Positions 34,712 through 43,319 are shown, counted from the stretch's first letter. The stretch: 64,000 bases of DNA from Pseudomonadales bacterium (GCA_028285415.1 JANQPF010000022.1:278048-342047); one strand, 5' to 3'. Numbers and translations are program-made. The notes: generated from the sequence alone by a model not told the origin.

Positions 34712-35914
34712 GTGCTGATTGCGGAAACTGCCCCGAGCGGCTCGGCGGAAGCAGCGATAGCGCTCCTGTGCAGGACGTTTGACGTATCCGAGCGGGAGGT
34801 CCGGGTCATTCGCGCGCCGTATCGCATCTGCCCGCTGGGGGCCCACGTTGATCATCAGTACGGAACGGTGGTCGCAAAAGCCATCGAGCATGCCATCCAC
34901 CTCGCCTACGTGCCGCTTGAAACGAGCGAGGTGCGACTGGTGAGTGACGAATTTTCCGGTATCGCGAACCTCGATGCCCGCGCGCCGCAGAAGATGCAGC
35001 CCGGCGCCTGGGACAACTACGCCCGCGGCGCTATCGCCGCGCTCACCGCGCGCGACATTCAACCTGGCGGCATGCTCGGTGCGAGCGTCGGCGGGAGATC
35101 GAGATCCGGACTGTCCTCCTCGGCGGCGGTTGGTATTGCCTACCTGCTCGCGCTCGCCGACGGCGCGGGTAAAACCCTGTCGGCCACGGACCTGGTGCAG
35201 CTCGACAAGGTGATCGAAACCGAATTTCTCGGACTCAAGAACGGCATTCTCGATCCGGCAGCCATCGTCTTTGCCGAGCGCGGCAAAGTGGCGGAAATAG
35301 ACACCCGCGCCTGCACGGCGCGCCTGCACGAGTCGCCGGAGCCGCTCAGCTTCATTGCCTTTCACAGCGGGCTTGCCGAGCCGTTGACGCCGGCCAATTT
35401 CAATTCACGGGTCGAAGAGTCGCTGCAGGCAGCGCAACGGCTGAGCGAGGTCGCCGGGCTCGGGCTCACAGCGCCCCGGCTGGGTGATGTACCGGCAGCT
35501 GTATTCGACGTTCATGCCGCCGAGCTCACGCCTCTGGAGCAACGCCGCGCCCGACACTACTTCGAGGAGGCGGCGCGGGTGCAGGCTGGTGTCGGCGCCT
35601 GGCAGGCTGGAGACCCGGCCCGCCTTGGCGCGCTGATGCGCGACAGCGCCCGCAGCTCCGTCGAAAACTACGAGGTAGGCGCAACCCCGGTACGCGACCT
35701 CGTCGATCTTCTCAATGCAACGAGCGGCGTTTACGGCGCCCGCTTCAGCGGCGCGGGCTTTCGCGGCTGCTGCATTGCGCTGGTGGAGCGGGATGCCATT
35801 GCGGATATCGTCGCTGAGGTACATCCCGCATACGGGGCCAGACATCCGCAGCTTGCGGAGCTTTCCTGGGTGCTCGACTGCGGCAGCGCGGATGGCGCGG
35901 CCCGCGAGCTGTGA
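34712..35914 (+). CDS. GHMP-family sugar kinase (galacturonokinase/galactokinase-like)
   Basis: This 400-residue kinase has motif 1 APYRICPLGAHVDHQYG, ATP motif GRSRSGLSSSAAVG and C-terminal GARFSGAGFRGCC. The CPLGAHVDHQ form, rather than the GEHTDYN of GalK, resembles plant galacturonokinase, so a sugar acid or other uncommon sugar is likely. It makes the anomeric sugar 1-phosphate. It overlaps the nucleotidyltransferase gene by GTGA, giving a two-step kinase plus pyrophosphorylase route to an NDP-sugar. Confidence 0.8.
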   Translation: MLIAETAPSGSAEAAIALLCRTFDVSEREVRVIRAPYRICPLGAHVDHQYGTVVAKAIEHAIHLAYVPLETSEVRLVSDEFSGIANLDARAPQKMQPGAWDNYARGAIAALTARDIQPGGMLGASVGGRSRSGLSSSAAVGIAYLLALADGAGKTLSATDLVQLDKVIETEFLGLKNGILDPAAIVFAERGKVAEIDTRACTARLHESPEPLSFIAFHSGLAEPLTPANFNSRVEESLQAAQRLSEVAGLGLTAPRLGDVPAAVFDVHAAELTPLEQRRARHYFEEAARVQAGVGAWQAGDPARLGALMRDSARSSVENYEVGATPVRDLVDLLNATSGVYGARFSGAGFRGCCIALVERDAIADIVAEVHPAYGARHPQLAELSWVLDCGSADGAAREL

Positions 35915-36624
35915 ACGCCCTCATCCTTGCCGCGGGATTTGCGACCCGGCTGTATCCGCTGACGCGGGATTTCCCCAAGCCGCTCATCGAGATTGGCGGG
36001 CAGACGATCATCGACCGGCTGCTCTCGCAGATCCGCACAACTGCGCCCGACGAGATTGTTGTGGTTTGCAACCGCCGTTTCGAACGCCACTTTCGCGACT
36101 GGCGGCCGCACGATGTCCGTCTGGTCGTCAATGACGCACAAGATGACGCATCTCGGCTTGGTGCGGTCGGCGACCTGGCGCTGGCGCTCGGCAACGAAGT
36201 GCGCACGGATCATCTGGTGGCGGCCGCTGACAATCTCTTCGACGTTCACTTCTCCGAGGTGGTCGATCACTTCAAAGCTCAGCAGCGATCGACCGTGTGC
36301 GTCTGGCGAAATCCCGACAAGGAAGATCGCAGGCGCCGCGGCAACGCGCTCATCGGCGACGGTCACGCGCTGGTAGCCTTTGAAGAGAAACCCGCGGTGC
36401 CGCGTTCGGAGTGGTCGAGCGCGCCGCTGTATGTCTACCGTGGCGAGGATCTTGCACGCATCCAGGAATACCTTGTGGCGGGCGGCAATCCGGATGCGCC
36501 GGGGCACTTCGTTGCATGGCTCAGCAATCAGAGCCCAATGAGCGCGTTTACGCTGTCCGAAGTGCCCGTGGACATCGGCAATCACGAGGCGCTGGCCCGC
36601 GCGCGGGCGCTTTATACCGGCTAA
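35911..36624 (+). CDS. Sugar-phosphate nucleotidyltransferase
   Basis: This 237-residue protein has the nucleotidyltransferase signature LILAAGFATRLYPLTRDFPK at the N-terminus, AAADNLFD for the metal Asp and FEEKPAVPRS. It should form an NDP-sugar from a sugar 1-phosphate and an NTP, here probably the product of the overlapping kinase. It lacks the left-handed beta-helix of GlmU. Its last 4 bases overlap the convergent selenoprotein gene. Confidence 0.83.
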   Translation: MNALILAAGFATRLYPLTRDFPKPLIEIGGQTIIDRLLSQIRTTAPDEIVVVCNRRFERHFRDWRPHDVRLVVNDAQDDASRLGAVGDLALALGNEVRTDHLVAAADNLFDVHFSEVVDHFKAQQRSTVCVWRNPDKEDRRRRGNALIGDGHALVAFEEKPAVPRSEWSSAPLYVYRGEDLARIQEYLVAGGNPDAPGHFVAWLSNQSPMSAFTLSEVPVDIGNHEALARARALYTG

Positions 36625-37835
36625 TCGTCCGCCGCCGCTTGTGTGCGTCCCATCTGGATGCCTTTGATCAGGAGCGGGCGCAGGTGACGGCCCAGGAAGC
36701 GGCCAATGGGTCCGGGGGCCGGGGTCAAATTGGCGGAGCCGAATTCGTTCAGCCTGAGCTCATCGCGCACGTCCGCGCTGATCATCGCTACCTGCTTGTC
36801 CAGCGGAATGCCCGTGCCGTCGGCAATACGCACCATGCGCTGAAAATTACCGATGACCGCAGCGGCATCTACCAGCGCGGGTGCGTCCATTGCTGCGACG
36901 ATTGCGTCACGCACTCCGGCAAGCTCGTCCGCGTTGTCGGCGGAATCGTCGAGGGTGAGCTCAACGAGACGGGAGAGCAGTTCACCATCGGGCACGCCGC
37001 TCGTGACGCCGGAGCCCTCGCGGATGGCGTCGAGGTTGGTGGTTTCACCGGCAAGCTGGCTGTTCACACGGAGCAGCGTCGCGTGCGAGCTGGTTCAGTA
37101 AAAACAGTCGTTGATGGCGGACACGCGGGCCGCGATGAATTCGATTTGCGCCCTGGAAATGGCGCGACCGCCGTCCGCGGCAGCGTTGGGCACGTCCTGC
37201 ATGGGGACATACTGGGCCGCTGAGAGGACTTTCAAAAGGCGCACCGCATCCGGCACCAGGCTCATCGCGCGAATGACGTTGGCCATGCGCGGCTGCGGCC
37301 ACAGATCCTGCTCGGTCTCTCCCAGCGTTTCGATCATCGGCACCCAGGCGGTCTTTTCCTCGAGACCGGTTGGCGTATGGCGGCTCGGCTCGCCCGGCAG
37401 CGCTTCCGGCAGCGGCTCCAGTTCGAAGCCGAGCGCCCGATGGAATGAGTCGATGCAGAGCGTCGTCACGACAACGCTGATGATTTCCACATAGCGACCC
37501 ACGCTCAGCTCGGATCCGAGCTGCTCCTGCAGCCAGGGCTCGGTCAAACGCGACGGATCGGTTGTCAGGCGGTGCACCACATCGATGACCTCCGGTGCCA
37601 GACCCGTGGTGCTGTTGTGTGCGCCTTCGATCGGAGCAAACGGCGAGAGCGCAGCCTTGCGCGCCCTGCAAAGCTCACAATCCCGGGCGTTGCGTACCTC
37701 CTGGGCGATGGCCACGCGAGCGCCGCCCGACCACCATGTGCCAGGCGCAGCGAGCTTCGTCCAGGCGTGGCGATAAGCCTCAGACAGGTCGCTGCGGATC
37801 GGATAGGGTGAGTTGGAATATGCAAACGGTTGCAC
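36621..37835 (-). CDS. Probable selenoprotein: AhpD/carboxymuconolactone-decarboxylase-like with in-frame TGA
   Basis: One frame runs for 404 codons from a GTG with a perfect AGGAGG Shine-Dalgarno to 36621, broken only by TGA at 37095-37097 (codon 247). The TGA stands in NDCFY-TGA-TSSHATLL, where AhpD/CMD proteins have the second Cys of CxxC. The full catalytic pattern E232-x11-C244-xx-U247-xxx-H251 matches AhpD Glu118/Cys130/Cys133/His137 spacing. Coding continues with normal codon use for 157 more codons, and a SECIS-like hairpin follows the TGA. AhpD-like proteins reduce peroxides or peroxiredoxins; a second N-terminal CELC pair exists (near residue 54). If Sec is not inserted, the product would stop at 246 residues without the active site. 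The alternatives are a recent nonsense mutation or a base error. Confidence 0.78.
37059..37077 (-). promoter_or_regulatory. Candidate bacterial SECIS stem-loop
   Basis: On the coding strand a hairpin GCTG-C-TC/GA-A-CAGC (four pairs, one C.A mismatch, two pairs) carries a 5-base loop CGTGT with G as the second loop base. The loop begins 24 bases after the TGA. This fits the bacterial SECIS rules as I know them: short stem, small loop with a G in its first two bases, 16-37 base spacing. Confidence 0.6.
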
Positions 37836-37852
37836 GGCTTCCTCCTGCTGAT

Positions 37853-37929
37853 GACCCGTGATTCGAGTCTACGCAGGGAATCGGGCGTATCGCAACACGT
37901 CGCGCCACCCGTTGTCGACGTCACGGGTC
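37853..37929. promoter_or_regulatory. Inverted repeat in the selenoprotein/aminotransferase divergent region
   Basis: A perfect 9-base pair of arms, GACCCGTGA (37853-37861) and TCACGGGTC (37921-37929), lies 59 bases apart in the 142-base divergent spacer. It could be two half-sites for a looping or dimeric regulator. No promoter boxes are clear. Confidence 0.35.
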
Positions 37930-37977
37930 GGTGGAACAATGCAGCCGTCCCCGCACGGGAGTCGTACAGGAGCAGCA

Positions 37978-39303
37978 ATGAGCGAGATCAGTCCAGGCAG
38001 CGTTCCGGGAGAGGCCTATTGGATGCCGTTCACGGCGCGCAACGGTTTCCGCAAAGACCCGCGCATCATCACGGGCGCCGACGGTGCTTACTTTCTGAGC
38101 GAAGACGGTCGCCGGGTGTATGACAGCTTGTCTGGATTGTGGTGCACGGGCCTCGGACACAACAGGCCCGAGATTGCGGACGCCGTCAACCAGCAGCTGA
38201 GAAGCCTCGATTATGCGCCTGGATTCCAATACGGCCATCCGCAGGCGTTCGAGCTTGCGGAACGGCTCACGGACGTCGCACCCGCGGCACTGACCCACGC
38301 TTTTTTCACCAACTCGGGCTCCGAGTCTGCAGATACGTCTTTGAAGATTGCGCGTGCGTATTGGCGCATGGCCGGCCAGCCAACCAAAACCCGTTTTATC
38401 GGCCGTATCAAGGGTTATCACGGAGTTAACTTTGCGGGGACGAGTCTTGGCGGCATTGGCCCCAACCGCAAACTCTTCGGTCAGCTGGCGGAAGCTGACC
38501 ATCTGCCGCACACGCTGCGGGCGGAGGATGCCTTTACGCGGGGGCAGCCGCAGGGCGGGGAAGAGCTTGCGGACGAGCTTGAGCAGCTGGTGATGCTGCA
38601 CGACGCGTCGAACATCGCGGCCGTCATCGTCGAGCCGGTGGCGGGATCGGCCGGTGTCATCGTGCCGCCGTCCGCCTATCTGCAGAGGCTGCGCGCGCTC
38701 TGTGACAAGCACGACATCCTCCTCGTTTTCGACGAGGTGATCACGGCATTTGCCCGCACGGGTGAGGCGTTCGGGGCGGATACCTTCGGCGTCGTGCCGG
38801 ACATCATGAATCTGGCGAAAACGCTGACGAACGGCGCCGTGCCCATGGGCGCGGTCCTGACCCGGGCTGAGATTCACGACGCCTTTGTCGACGAGAGGCA
38901 GCCCGACCACATGATTGCGTTCCCTCACGGTTACACCTACTCGGGACATCCGGTGGCGTGCGCCGCGGCGCTGGCGTCGCTCGATGTGTTCGAACGCGAA
39001 GACATGCCGGCGCTGGCGCGAGCGCTCGCCCCGGTCCTCGAAAACGCGCTGCACGGTCTGCGCGGCGCTCCGCACGTGACCGATATACGCAACGTCGGTT
39101 TGATGGGCGCTCTGCAGATTGCCGCGCGAGACGGCGACCCGCTGGTGCGTCCCTATGAGATTGGTGTTGCCTGCTGGAAAAAGGGGCTGTACGTGCGCTG
39201 GGGTGGCGACACGCTGCAGTTTGCCCCACCCTTCATCTCTACCGTCGAAGACATCGAGCGGATGGGCGCTATTCTCGACGAGGTCATTCGCGCGATCGAT
39301 TGA
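37978..39303 (+). CDS. Class III omega-aminotransferase (beta-alanine/polyamine type)
   Basis: This 441-residue PLP enzyme resembles beta-alanine:pyruvate and putrescine-type transaminases. It has LSGLWCTGLGHNRPEIADAV, THAFFTNSGSESADTSLK, VFDEVITAFARTG and the PLP-lysine segment NLAKTLTNGAVPMGAV. Upstream AGGAG supports the ATG at 37978. It is followed after 10 bases by a spermidine-dehydrogenase-like gene, suggesting that omega-amino products of polyamine cleavage are its substrates. Confidence 0.85.
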   Translation: MSEISPGSVPGEAYWMPFTARNGFRKDPRIITGADGAYFLSEDGRRVYDSLSGLWCTGLGHNRPEIADAVNQQLRSLDYAPGFQYGHPQAFELAERLTDVAPAALTHAFFTNSGSESADTSLKIARAYWRMAGQPTKTRFIGRIKGYHGVNFAGTSLGGIGPNRKLFGQLAEADHLPHTLRAEDAFTRGQPQGGEELADELEQLVMLHDASNIAAVIVEPVAGSAGVIVPPSAYLQRLRALCDKHDILLVFDEVITAFARTGEAFGADTFGVVPDIMNLAKTLTNGAVPMGAVLTRAEIHDAFVDERQPDHMIAFPHGYTYSGHPVACAAALASLDVFEREDMPALARALAPVLENALHGLRGAPHVTDIRNVGLMGALQIAARDGDPLVRPYEIGVACWKKGLYVRWGGDTLQFAPPFISTVEDIERMGAILDEVIRAID

Positions 39304-39313
39304 GGAGCTGATC

Positions 39314-41176
39314 ATGGCGGACATCACACGGCGCGACTTTGTCCACGGGCTTGCAGGCGCGCCCCTGGCGGCTGGTCTGGCCGCGGGCGCGGATGGTGCA
39401 GCCGCGGCGCAATACTATCCGCCGCTCCTGACCGGGCTCAGAGGCAGCCACGAAGGTTCCTACGAAGTCGCTCACGCCCTGGGACGCGAAGGGCAGACTG
39501 ATTTCGGCGCAGCCCGGGAGGCGGAAGAATACGACCTGGTTGTCGTTGGTGGGGGTGTCAGCGGGTTGGCGGCTGCCTATTTCTATCGGTCAGCAAAGCC
39601 GGACGCGCGGATCCTGATCCTGGACAACCACGACGACTTCGGCGGGCATGCCAAGCGTAACGAGTTTATGGTCGACGGGCGCCACATCATCGGCTATGGC
39701 GGCAGCCAGACCATGGAATCACCCTCCGCATACAGCGACGTATGCAAAGCGCTGCTTGCGGCGCTCACGGTGGATCTCGAGGCGTTCGACACCGCCTACG
39801 ACCAGGATTTTTTCGTACGCCACGGTCTGCGCGGCGGCGTGTTCTTTGATCAGGAAACCTACGGCCGTGCCGCGTTCGTGGACAACGTGCTGATGAATAC
39901 CGGTAACTTCATGCGCCTGGCGCCCGCGCAGCTGGATGGGCCCGCGGCGCTCGAGGCCATGCCGCTGTCGCGGGCATCGCGCGAGGCCATGGCTGAGCTC
40001 ATGAAGCGCGGGGACGACGTCATCCCCGACGTTGGCCTCCTGGACGTCGCAGACTATCTGAGTACGCGCAGTTACCTCGACTTCGTGCGCGACGATCTCA
40101 ACGTCACTGACAACGAGGTCTTGAACATCCTGCAGAATCTGCCGAGCGGTTATTTTGGCCTTGGCATTGACGGCATCACCGCCATTGAAGCGATATTCAT
40201 GGGCCTGCCGGGGATCGAACGATTGGGCCTCTGGGGCGCCGGATGGCTGCGCGAGCAGGCAGCTGATTCTCTGCTCGAACCGTACATCCATCATTTCCCG
40301 GACGGTAATGCGTCGATTGCGCGGCTGCTGGTGCGATCGTTGATTCCTGAAGTCTGCACGGGCGTGGATAGCGTGGACGTCCTGGTCGACAGGTTCGACT
40401 ACAGCCGGTTGGATCGCGACGAAGCGAACGCACGGGTCCGTTTGAACAGCACCGCTGTCAACGTCAGCCGTTCGGCGCACGGGGCCAGCGTGCGGTACGT
40501 CCGCGGCGGCTCGCTCGAAGAAGCCCGCGCGCGTCATTGTGTTCTTGCTTGTTACAACATGATGATCCCCTATCTTTGCCCGGACATGCCGCTGGCGCAG
40601 AAAGAGGCGCTGGCTCAGGGTGTCAAGGTGCCGCTCGTCTACACGAACGTTGCGCTGCGAAACTGGCGGGCGCTGAAAAACCTGGGCATTGGGCAGTGCT
40701 TTGCCCCGAATATGTTTCACAACATGATGATGATGGACTTTCCGGTAAGCCTCGGCGGTTACCGGTTCACCGAGTCGGCTGACGAGCCGGTGGTATTGCA
40801 CATGTCGAGCGCCTTCGGCCAGGCGGGACTACACGCCCGCGACCAGTTCAGAGTGGGGCGGGCGCGCCTGCTTGGCACGTCGTACGACACCATAGAAGCC
40901 GACATCAGGAATCAGTTGACCCAGCTTCTCGGGCCGGGGGGATTTGATGCCGAGCGCGACATTGCCGCCATTACCGTCAACCGCTGGCCGCACGGCTATG
41001 CCTACGGCGGCTACACGCTGTTCGATCCGGAGTATCCGCCGGGGCAGGCGCCACATGAGATTGGCCGGCAGACCTGGGGGCCGGTTGCCATCGCCAACTC
41101 CGACGCCGGAGCACGGGCGTATCTCGACGAAGCCATCGATCAGGCCCATCGCGCCGTGGGGGAATTGCTCGGCTAG
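39314..41176 (+). CDS. Tat-exported FAD-dependent spermidine dehydrogenase-like protein
   Basis: This 620-residue flavoprotein starts with a twin-arginine signal (ITRRDFVHGLAGAPLAAGL). Next come the FAD Rossmann motif DLVVVGGGVSGLAAAYFYRS and GGHAKRNEFMVDGRHIIGYG, and a C-terminal GYAYGGYTLFDP. Length and order match Pseudomonas SpdH, which splits spermidine to 1,3-diaminopropane and 4-aminobutyraldehyde in the periplasm. Substrate assignment is from memory of that family. Its stop overlaps the convergent FAH gene by 4 bases. Confidence 0.75.
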   Translation: MADITRRDFVHGLAGAPLAAGLAAGADGAAAAQYYPPLLTGLRGSHEGSYEVAHALGREGQTDFGAAREAEEYDLVVVGGGVSGLAAAYFYRSAKPDARILILDNHDDFGGHAKRNEFMVDGRHIIGYGGSQTMESPSAYSDVCKALLAALTVDLEAFDTAYDQDFFVRHGLRGGVFFDQETYGRAAFVDNVLMNTGNFMRLAPAQLDGPAALEAMPLSRASREAMAELMKRGDDVIPDVGLLDVADYLSTRSYLDFVRDDLNVTDNEVLNILQNLPSGYFGLGIDGITAIEAIFMGLPGIERLGLWGAGWLREQAADSLLEPYIHHFPDGNASIARLLVRSLIPEVCTGVDSVDVLVDRFDYSRLDRDEANARVRLNSTAVNVSRSAHGASVRYVRGGSLEEARARHCVLACYNMMIPYLCPDMPLAQKEALAQGVKVPLVYTNVALRNWRALKNLGIGQCFAPNMFHNMMMMDFPVSLGGYRFTESADEPVVLHMSSAFGQAGLHARDQFRVGRARLLGTSYDTIEADIRNQLTQLLGPGGFDAERDIAAITVNRWPHGYAYGGYTLFDPEYPPGQAPHEIGRQTWGPVAIANSDAGARAYLDEAIDQAHRAVGELLG

Positions 41177-42039
41177 AGGCGCTCTGCGACGACGGAGTTC
41201 CGGAGCACGCCGACGCCCGGCACTTCGACCTCAACCTGATCCTGCGGCTTCAGGTACTTCGGTGGATCGAAGCGCGCGCCTGCGCCGTTGGGCGTGCCGG
41301 TGGCGATGATATCGCCGGGCTTCAGGTGATAGAACGTCGACAGATACGCGATCAAATAGCGGAAGTCGAACATGAGGTTATCGGTGACGTCGTTCTGACG
41401 TTCCTCGCCGTTGACCCGCGTGATGACCTGCAGGCTGCCCATGGGGTCGAGCTCGTCGGCGGTGACCATCCACGGACCGAGCGCCCCGGAGGCCACGAAA
41501 TTCTTGCCCTGAGTGACGTTGAACTTCGCGTGGCGCAGCCAGTCACGCACGCTCCCTTCGTTCATGATTGTCAGGCCCGCCACGTGCTCGCGTGCACGCT
41601 CCGCGGCAATGCGCCGGCCCGCTTTACCCACGACGAGCACAATTTCACCCTCGTAGTCGAGCTGATCTGACTCCGGGGGATCGCAGAGATCCTGCTCGTG
41701 GCCGACGAGAGATTCACGGGTACGCATGAAAACGCTCGGGTACTCGGGCAAATCGCTGTCGTCTTTGTACTCCGCGTTGCGGTTGGCATAGTTGACCCCG
41801 ATGCAGATGATCTTCTCGGGGTTGGGAATGGTGGGCAGGTAGTCGACGTCCGCGAGGCTCGCATCCGGGGACGCTGAGGCGACCTGCTCCTGGAGGTGGA
41901 CCAACGCGTCGTGGCGCAGAGCTTCGCGTAAATCGGGCAGATCGGGATTGCGCGCGCCCAGGTCGACTACCCCGTCGCCGACGACCGCACCCCAGCGTGG
42001 GGTGTCACCTGGGGATAGCCGGTAGGTCAGTAGCTTCAT
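41173..42039 (-). CDS. Fumarylacetoacetate hydrolase (FAH) family protein
   Basis: This 288-residue protein has the FAH fold: PEKIICIGVNYANRNAEYKD, the metal-ligand segment DYEGEIVLVVGKAGR, FNVTQGKNF and GDIIATGTPNGAG. Relatives hydrolyse fumarylpyruvate or acylpyruvates, or isomerise and decarboxylate OHED in homoprotocatechuate breakdown. The divergent CHM isomerase gene points to the last option, although no other pathway gene is nearby. Confidence 0.85.
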   Translation of the reverse strand: MKLLTYRLSPGDTPRWGAVVGDGVVDLGARNPDLPDLREALRHDALVHLQEQVASASPDASLADVDYLPTIPNPEKIICIGVNYANRNAEYKDDSDLPEYPSVFMRTRESLVGHEQDLCDPPESDQLDYEGEIVLVVGKAGRRIAAERAREHVAGLTIMNEGSVRDWLRHAKFNVTQGKNFVASGALGPWMVTADELDPMGSLQVITRVNGEERQNDVTDNLMFDFRYLIAYLSTFYHLKPGDIIATGTPNGAGARFDPPKYLKPQDQVEVEVPGVGVLRNSVVAERL

Positions 42040-42128
42040 CGTGTGTTCTCGTTCTTGTGCGGGTTTGGTCGAGGCGGCATACTTAACATGTTAAATGACT
42101 CGCCGTGTAATTTGAACAGGGGCAGCAG

Positions 42129-42530
42129 ATGCCACACCAGATCATCGAATACTCCGCCAATCTGGAAGCGCGCCTGGACATTGATGGGCTGATTGATGCC
42201 CTGCACCACTGTGCTGCGGGGCAGGACGTGCTGCCGATCGGGGGTTTGCGTACGCGAGCGTACCCCACCTCGCGTTATCAGATTGCCGACGGTCACCCGG
42301 ACAACGCGTTCATTGCGGTGTATCTCAGAATCGGCGAAGGCCGCAGCGTCGAAGTTCGCGAGCAGGTGGGACGCGCGCTCTTCCAGGCGCTGTGTGACTT
42401 CACCGCCGAGACGTTTGCCGAGACGCCGATTGCACTGTCGTACGAGGTGCAGGAGATTGATCCACGGACACGCTGGAATCACAACAACCTGCGCGATCAC
42501 ATGGCACAGCGTGGAAGCGAGAATGGCTGA
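42129..42530 (+). CDS. 5-carboxymethyl-2-hydroxymuconate delta-isomerase-like tautomerase
   Basis: This 133-residue tautomerase-superfamily protein starts MPHQIIEYSANLE; Pro2 would become the catalytic N-terminal proline after Met removal, as in CHMI (HpcD). The spacing of GGLRTRAYPTSRYQIADGHP with its conserved Arg is typical. It isomerises CHM to OPET in 4-hydroxyphenylacetate catabolism. It is divergent from the FAH gene and overlaps the alpha/beta hydrolase gene by 8 bases. Confidence 0.85.
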   Translation: MPHQIIEYSANLEARLDIDGLIDALHHCAAGQDVLPIGGLRTRAYPTSRYQIADGHPDNAFIAVYLRIGEGRSVEVREQVGRALFQALCDFTAETFAETPIALSYEVQEIDPRTRWNHNNLRDHMAQRGSENG

Positions 42531-43239
42531 ATTTGTACTCGTTCATGGTTCGTGGCACGGCGCCTGGTGCTGGTACAAGGTGGTCAATCGTCTCGAGGCA
42601 GCCGGTCACAGTGCCCTGGCGGTGGATCTGCCGGGTTTGGGCGCGGACGGCACACCCCTCGGCGAGGTCACGCTGGATCTATGGAACGACGAGCTGGTCA
42701 GCGTCCTGAAGAACCGTTCCGAGCCGGTGATCCTCGTGGGACACAGTCGCGGTGGACTCAACATCAGCCTGGCTGCGGCGACGGTACCCGATCGCATCAA
42801 GCGACTCGTTTATCTCTGCGCCTTCGTTCCGGAGAGCGGCCGCTCGCTGTTCGAGCAGGCGGGAGAGAATACCGGCTCTGAGCTTGCCACGGCGCTCGTG
42901 CCGAGCGCGGACGGCCTCAGCACGGTCGTGGCGGATTCCCGGCTGCAGGACATCTTTTATGCAGACTGCAGTGACGACGATCTGACGCTCGCGCGGCTTT
43001 GTCTGAAGCCGGAACCGCTGGCGCCGCTGAACACGCCCTTTCACGATCGAGAGGACAATCTCAGCAGCGTGGCGAAAACGTATGTCGAATGTCTGCAGGA
43101 CCGGGCGATAACCATCGAGACCCAGCGGCGGATGGCGTCACGCTGTGATTCGGTGGTGACGATGGACACCAGCCATTCGCCGTTCTTCTCGACGCCCGAT
43201 GCGCTGGTTAGCGTGTTGCTTGATCTGGCGGGCGATTAG
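42523..43239 (+). CDS. Alpha/beta hydrolase (salicylate-esterase/pyrethroid-hydrolase-like)
   Basis: This 238-residue small alpha/beta hydrolase has FVLVHGSWHGAWCWYKVV (oxyanion region), the nucleophile elbow GHSRGG with Ser in VILVGHSRGGLNIS, and a late DTSHSPFFSTP with the catalytic His. The closest family pattern is the plant SABP2/EstC esterase group. The ATG lies inside the end of the CHM isomerase gene. The substrate is unknown. Confidence 0.83.
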   Translation: MAEFVLVHGSWHGAWCWYKVVNRLEAAGHSALAVDLPGLGADGTPLGEVTLDLWNDELVSVLKNRSEPVILVGHSRGGLNISLAAATVPDRIKRLVYLCAFVPESGRSLFEQAGENTGSELATALVPSADGLSTVVADSRLQDIFYADCSDDDLTLARLCLKPEPLAPLNTPFHDREDNLSSVAKTYVECLQDRAITIETQRRMASRCDSVVTMDTSHSPFFSTPDALVSVLLDLAGD

Positions 43240-43245
43240 CTGAGC

Positions 43246-43319
43246 CTGAAAGGACGCTGCTTGAAAGGACGCCGGTGGAAAGGACGCCGGTTGAAAATAC
43301 GCCGCCTGAAAGTAAAAAG
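43246..43319. repeat. Imperfect tandem 15-bp repeats
   Basis: Four consecutive 15-base units of the form (T/C)TGAAAGGACGCYGS begin at 43246, 43261, 43276 and 43291, followed by a decayed fifth unit. They lie just after the alpha/beta hydrolase stop. Being a multiple of 3 they keep a frame open on the minus strand (STGVL-type repeats), which I do not call a gene. Confidence 0.85.

Noticed and set aside
33530..35365. 611-residue form of the response regulator
   Set aside because: The extra N-terminal part is antisense to the thioesterase and sugar kinase; the ATG at 34243 with GAGG gives a normal-length regulator.
36621..37067. A separate 149-codon minus-strand gene beginning at GTG 37067
   Set aside because: It is in frame with the upstream ORF across a single TGA, has no own Shine-Dalgarno, and its start lies after the catalytic motif; it is treated as the C-terminal part of the selenoprotein.
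43246..43319. CRISPR array
   Set aside because: Units are contiguous 15-mers without spacers and no cas gene is present.
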